Positions 15,179-16,156 of a stretch of 16,156 nt of DNA are shown here, piece after piece. Numbering within the stretch: position 1 is the first letter of the stretch; each line of letters starts with the position of its first letter. Source of the stretch: Chloroflexota bacterium (GTDB lineage: Bacteria; Chloroflexota; Anaerolineae; Anaerolineales; Anaerolineaceae); assembly GCA_029265085.1 (NCBI GenBank), contig JAJUJY010000099.1, forward strand, positions 1 to 16,156, in the 5' to 3' direction. The position numbers and the translations under genes are program-made. Below the pieces are notes generated by a model that had not been told where the DNA came from, did not search any database, and was given only the letters and a program-made list of their open reading frames with translations.

Positions 15179-15189
15179 TTCCTATCCGG

Positions 15190-16156
15190 CTACCCGAACA
15201 AACGCGGCATTCCGCGTCCGCCCGTTTTTTGCAACGTTTTAAACAATTTCTGCGCTTCGCGGAACTGTTTCAAAACGCGGTTAACGTCTTGCACATCTGT
15301 TCCTGAGCCTCGAGCAATCCTGCGCCGGCGGCTTGCATTCAAGATATCGGGGTGCCGTCGCTCTTGCGCTGTCATTGAATTGATAATCGCTTCTGTTATT
15401 TTAAGCGATTTTTCAGCTTCTTGGGGAGAAATATTTCGGGCCATTTGCCCCATTCCACCCGGAAGCATTTCTAAAATTTGCTGGAAAGGACCCATTTTGC
15501 GAATTTGTTTGAGCTGTTTGGAAAAATCTTCCAGCGTAAACGAACCGGACATCATTTTCTCGGCCTGCTCGCGTGCTTCTTTTTCATCCAAAGCCGCCTC
15601 AGCCCGTTCAATTAATCCGATCACATCTCCCATACCCAAAATGCGGGAAGCTAACCGGCCGGGATCATAACTTTCTAATGCATCTGTTGCTTCACCAACA
15701 CCCAAATACTTGATTGGGACGCCCGTTACGCTGCGAATCGAGATTGCTGCGCCGCCGCGAGCATCACCATCCATTTTGGTTAAGATTAAACCAGTCAATG
15801 AGACATTGTCGCGGAAACCTTCCGCAACATGCAAAGCCTCCTGACCAATCATCGCATCGACTACCAGAAGAGTTTCATTGGGTGTCACTCGCCTGGTAAT
15901 AGCGCGCAATTCTTCCATCAACGCATCATCCAACTGCGAACGTCCGGCCGTGTCAATAATCAGAGCGGTTACCCCACCCTTTTGAGCCTGGACAAAGGCT
16001 TTCGCCACCAAATCAGGCGGTTTTACCCCCGTTTCTGCAAACACCGGCACGCCAATTCGTTCTCCCAAAGTCTGTAATTGTTTTACAGCAGCAGGCCGGT
16101 AGGGATCAGCAGCGACAAGTTCCACGCGTTCTCCTTGAGAACGCAAAGAATTGGCC
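15190..16156 (-). CDS. ffh: Signal recognition particle protein Ffh, 5' end outside the window
   Basis: Ffh is the SRP54 GTPase that, with 4.5S/6S RNA, binds signal sequences on nascent chains and delivers them to FtsY at the membrane. About 321 codons are present and the frame stays open to the last base, so the N domain and the P-loop are missing only because of the window edge. Visible GTPase elements are LVAADPYRPAA, IIDTAGRSQLDD (G3), LTKMDGDARGGAA (G4) and the closing GVGE. The methionine-rich M domain follows, from about GSFTLEDFSKQLKQI through MLPGGMGQM, with the RNA-binding helix-turn-helix SRRRRIARGSG near the C-terminus. The end RGMPRLFG is shorter than in many homologues. The TTG at 16146 is internal and not a start. 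Confidence 0.96.
   Translation of the reverse strand, partial: ANSLRSQGERVELVAADPYRPAAVKQLQTLGERIGVPVFAETGVKPPDLVAKAFVQAQKGGVTALIIDTAGRSQLDDALMEELRAITRRVTPNETLLVVDAMIGQEALHVAEGFRDNVSLTGLILTKMDGDARGGAAISIRSVTGVPIKYLGVGEATDALESYDPGRLASRILGMGDVIGLIERAEAALDEKEAREQAEKMMSGSFTLEDFSKQLKQIRKMGPFQQILEMLPGGMGQMARNISPQEAEKSLKITEAIINSMTAQERRHPDILNASRRRRIARGSGTDVQDVNRVLKQFREAQKLFKTLQKTGGRGMPRLFG

Noticed and set aside
15101..15670. A 189-codon open frame on the + strand
   Set aside because: It lies opposite ffh and its product shows no domain; codon pattern and motifs clearly support ffh on the other strand.
1..16156. CRISPR arrays, tRNA genes, transposases, phage or toxin-antitoxin genes
   Set aside because: Looked for on both strands; no regularly spaced repeats, cloverleaf sequence or matching proteins are visible.

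Overview
The window looks like chromosome of an Anaerolineae-type Chloroflexota bacterium with moderate GC content. The clues are a mevalonate kinase next to an archaeal-type isopentenyl phosphate kinase, a topoisomerase I that begins with a small CxxC/CxxC zinc ribbon, and several Chloroflexota-style proteins of unknown function. This assignment is an inference from gene content. I see no tRNA, rRNA, CRISPR array, insertion sequence or phage gene. Most of the window is housekeeping DNA, tightly packed.

Region 1 (1-2812, + strand) holds three genes: an HD-GYP phosphohydrolase cut by the window edge, a 93-residue protein made of two DnaJ-like cysteine repeats, and an exported lytic-transglycosylase-like protein. 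It converges, with one base between stop codons, on tlyA (2814-3623, - strand), an rRNA 2'-O-methyltransferase gene.

Region 2 (3665-7466, + strand) is an isoprenoid unit. A UbiA-family prenyltransferase resembling decaprenyl-phosphate phosphoribosyltransferase is followed by mevalonate kinase, isopentenyl phosphate kinase and a dNTP triphosphohydrolase, with 9-base, overlapping and 14-base junctions. Mevalonate kinase plus isopentenyl phosphate kinase points to the alternative mevalonate pathway; the decarboxylase between them is not in the window. tlyA and the prenyltransferase gene diverge from 41 bases in which their candidate -10 boxes overlap, and the prenyltransferase mRNA may be leaderless. 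greA follows with its own promoter and two hairpin terminators, the second usable from both sides.

Region 3 (8163-9176, - strand) encodes a two-helix membrane protein of unknown function with its own candidate promoter.

Region 4 (9306-16156, - strand) reads ffh (cut by the window edge), rpsP, khpA, rimM, dprA, a mannose-1-phosphate guanylyltransferase gene and topA. It begins like the widespread ffh-rpsP-khpA-rimM translation operon, but dprA stands where trmD and rplS usually follow. The sugar-nucleotide gene sits between dprA and topA with overlaps on both sides. Points worth a second look are the zinc-ribbon fusion on TopA, the dprA-manC-topA linkage, a perfect 11-bp hairpin inside the rimM N-terminal coding extension, the DnaJ-like protein without a J domain, and the divergent overlapping promoters. 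I found no convincing wholly new system.
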